The position numbers were made by a program, and so were the translations under genes. Of a DNA stretch of 64,000 nt, positions 63,240 to 64,000 are shown piece after piece (within the stretch, counting starts at the first letter, position 1; every line of letters starts with the position of its first letter). This DNA comes from Craterilacuibacter sp. RT1T (lineage in GTDB: Bacteria > Pseudomonadota > Gammaproteobacteria > Burkholderiales > Chromobacteriaceae). The stretch is taken from contig NZ_JAMFLI010000002.1 in assembly GCF_023502145.1 (NCBI RefSeq), positions 1-64,000 on the forward strand, written 5' to 3'. The notes beneath the pieces were generated by a model that worked only from the letters and a program-made list of their open reading frames with translations, was not told where the DNA came from and searched no databases.

Positions 63240-64000
63240 GTGAGCGGGAATCTGTTCTGGGTGTTTGTCGTTGTCGCGATAGTCGGTATCGCGCTGATTG
63301 CGTCGGCTGGCAAGAAAGAAGCGGGTGCCAAGGAGTGGCCGGCTGCCGTGCAGTGGGGCTATATCGCTTTGCTGGTCGGCTGCTTCGGCGTGCTGTCGAG
63401 CTGGATGAGCTTTTCGGCGGTGATGCTGGTGATTGTGCTGGTGACCGGCTTTGGCTGGGCGCTGGACAAGTTCTATCTGGCAGGGCGCCGTGCGCCGGGC
63501 GAAGAGCCCGGCCATATGGTCGACAACGCCAAGGGCTTTTTCCCCATCATTCTGGTGGTGTTCCTGCTGCGTTCGTTTATTGCCGAGCCGTTCCAGATTC
63601 CCAGCAGCTCGATGCGGCCGGGGCTGATTGTCGGTGACTTTATTCTGGTCAATAAATTCACCTACGGCATACGGGTGCCGGTACTGAACAAGGTGGTGGT
63701 GCCGGTGCATGAAGTGGCGCGTGGCGACGTGGCAGTGTTCAATTTCCCGCCCAACCCGCGTGTCGACTACATCAAGCGTGTGATCGGGCTGCCGGGGGAT
63801 ACGGTCGAGTATCGCAACAAGAGCCTGACTATCAACGGCAAGGCCGTGCCGGATGTCGCAGATGGTACGTATGACTATCTGGAGCAGGGCCTGGCGATGA
63901 TACGAAACGACCAGTACATCGAAACCCTGCCATCCACACCTGAGGCCAAGACCTATAAGGTACTGAAGATTCCGCAGGCGCCGGTTTACGATCCGGCCCA
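63240..64000 (+). CDS. lepB: Signal peptidase I, 5' part (runs off the window)
   Basis: Membrane peptidase removing signal peptides of exported proteins. About 253 codons are present and the gene is cut by the window end. GTG at 63240, directly after the lepA stop, is the natural start. Three hydrophobic segments (about 5-22, 40-75, 100-113) precede the catalytic domain. The nucleophile is Ser124 in IPSSSMRPG, and the general base Lys is in YIKRVIGLPGD (about residue 174). The three-segment N-terminus resembles proteobacterial LepB. It is co-transcribed with lepA, as commonly found. Confidence 0.93.
   Translation, partial: MSGNLFWVFVVVAIVGIALIASAGKKEAGAKEWPAAVQWGYIALLVGCFGVLSSWMSFSAVMLVIVLVTGFGWALDKFYLAGRRAPGEEPGHMVDNAKGFFPIILVVFLLRSFIAEPFQIPSSSMRPGLIVGDFILVNKFTYGIRVPVLNKVVVPVHEVARGDVAVFNFPPNPRVDYIKRVIGLPGDTVEYRNKSLTINGKAVPDVADGTYDYLEQGLAMIRNDQYIETLPSTPEAKTYKVLKIPQAPVYDPA

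Noticed and set aside
1-64000. CRISPR arrays, insertion sequences, prophage or tRNA genes
   Set aside because: I looked for regular spaced repeats, transposase or integrase motifs and cloverleaf sequences with CCA-like ends and found none that I could support by eye.

Overview
The window looks like a chromosomal segment of a GC-rich, motile betaproteobacterium, probably Neisseriales/Chromobacteriaceae-like. The lineage is inferred from gene content: PhaR plus a phasin for polyhydroxyalkanoate storage, a prpB-prpC-acnD-prpF 2-methylcitrate operon, a MucABC-type sigma-E operon next to lepA-lepB, and several chemoreceptors. I see no transposase, integrase, phage gene, tRNA, rRNA or CRISPR array. 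The gene order is dense and mostly metabolic or envelope-related.

Layout. 0.3-4.1 kb: dipeptidase pepE, a DUF1345 membrane protein, an unusual flavin disulfide-reductase homologue, and a divergent tail-anchored GNAT-like protein. 4.3-9.0 kb: an overlapping tripartite drug efflux operon (outer-membrane lipoprotein, EmrA-like, EmrB-like) followed by a PagL-like lipid A deacylase. 9.0-12.4 kb: a promoter, a TPP riboswitch and thiBPQ thiamine uptake. 12.4-16.9 kb: a YbaK-type deacylase, a Cache chemoreceptor, a possibly structured leader and yjcH-actP acetate uptake. 17-27.6 kb: ettA, pdxY, a methyltransferase, a PliI-like periplasmic protein, trxC, glycerate kinase, an ion channel, cysK, a lipoprotein, a YchJ protein, acetylpolyamine amidohydrolase and glutathione peroxidase.

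28-44.7 kb: an M14 carboxypeptidase, the divergent phaP/phaR pair with a palindrome between them, a lone hypF, a CBS-PAS-GGDEF-EAL protein, a six-helix chemoreceptor, two tandem EamA exporters, a SpoIIAA-like protein, tex, a PAP2 phosphatase and an AstE/AspA-type hydrolase. 44.8-52.1 kb: a CorC/CNNM protein, aminopeptidase P and two chemoreceptors, one with a cytosolic sensor region and one with a c-type haem motif. 52.2-58.3 kb: the prp operon on the minus strand, with strong hairpins in its two longer intercistronic gaps. 58.5-64 kb: a sigma-E promoter, rpoE-rseA-rseB-rseC, a glutaredoxin-like gene, lepA and the 5' part of lepB, which runs off the window.

How the genes fit together. Carbon handling is prominent: acetate import, propionate breakdown by the methylcitrate cycle, glycerate phosphorylation and PHA granule control. 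Envelope upkeep is a second theme: sigma-E, efflux, lipid A deacylation and signal peptidase. Environmental sensing is a third: four chemoreceptors with four different input designs and one c-di-GMP enzyme. I did not find a clearly new multi-gene defence or mobile system. The most promising oddities are the leader upstream of yjcH-actP, the haem-binding and inside-out chemoreceptors, the channel with a zinc-ribbon tail, the single-cysteine flavoprotein and the prp intercistronic hairpins.
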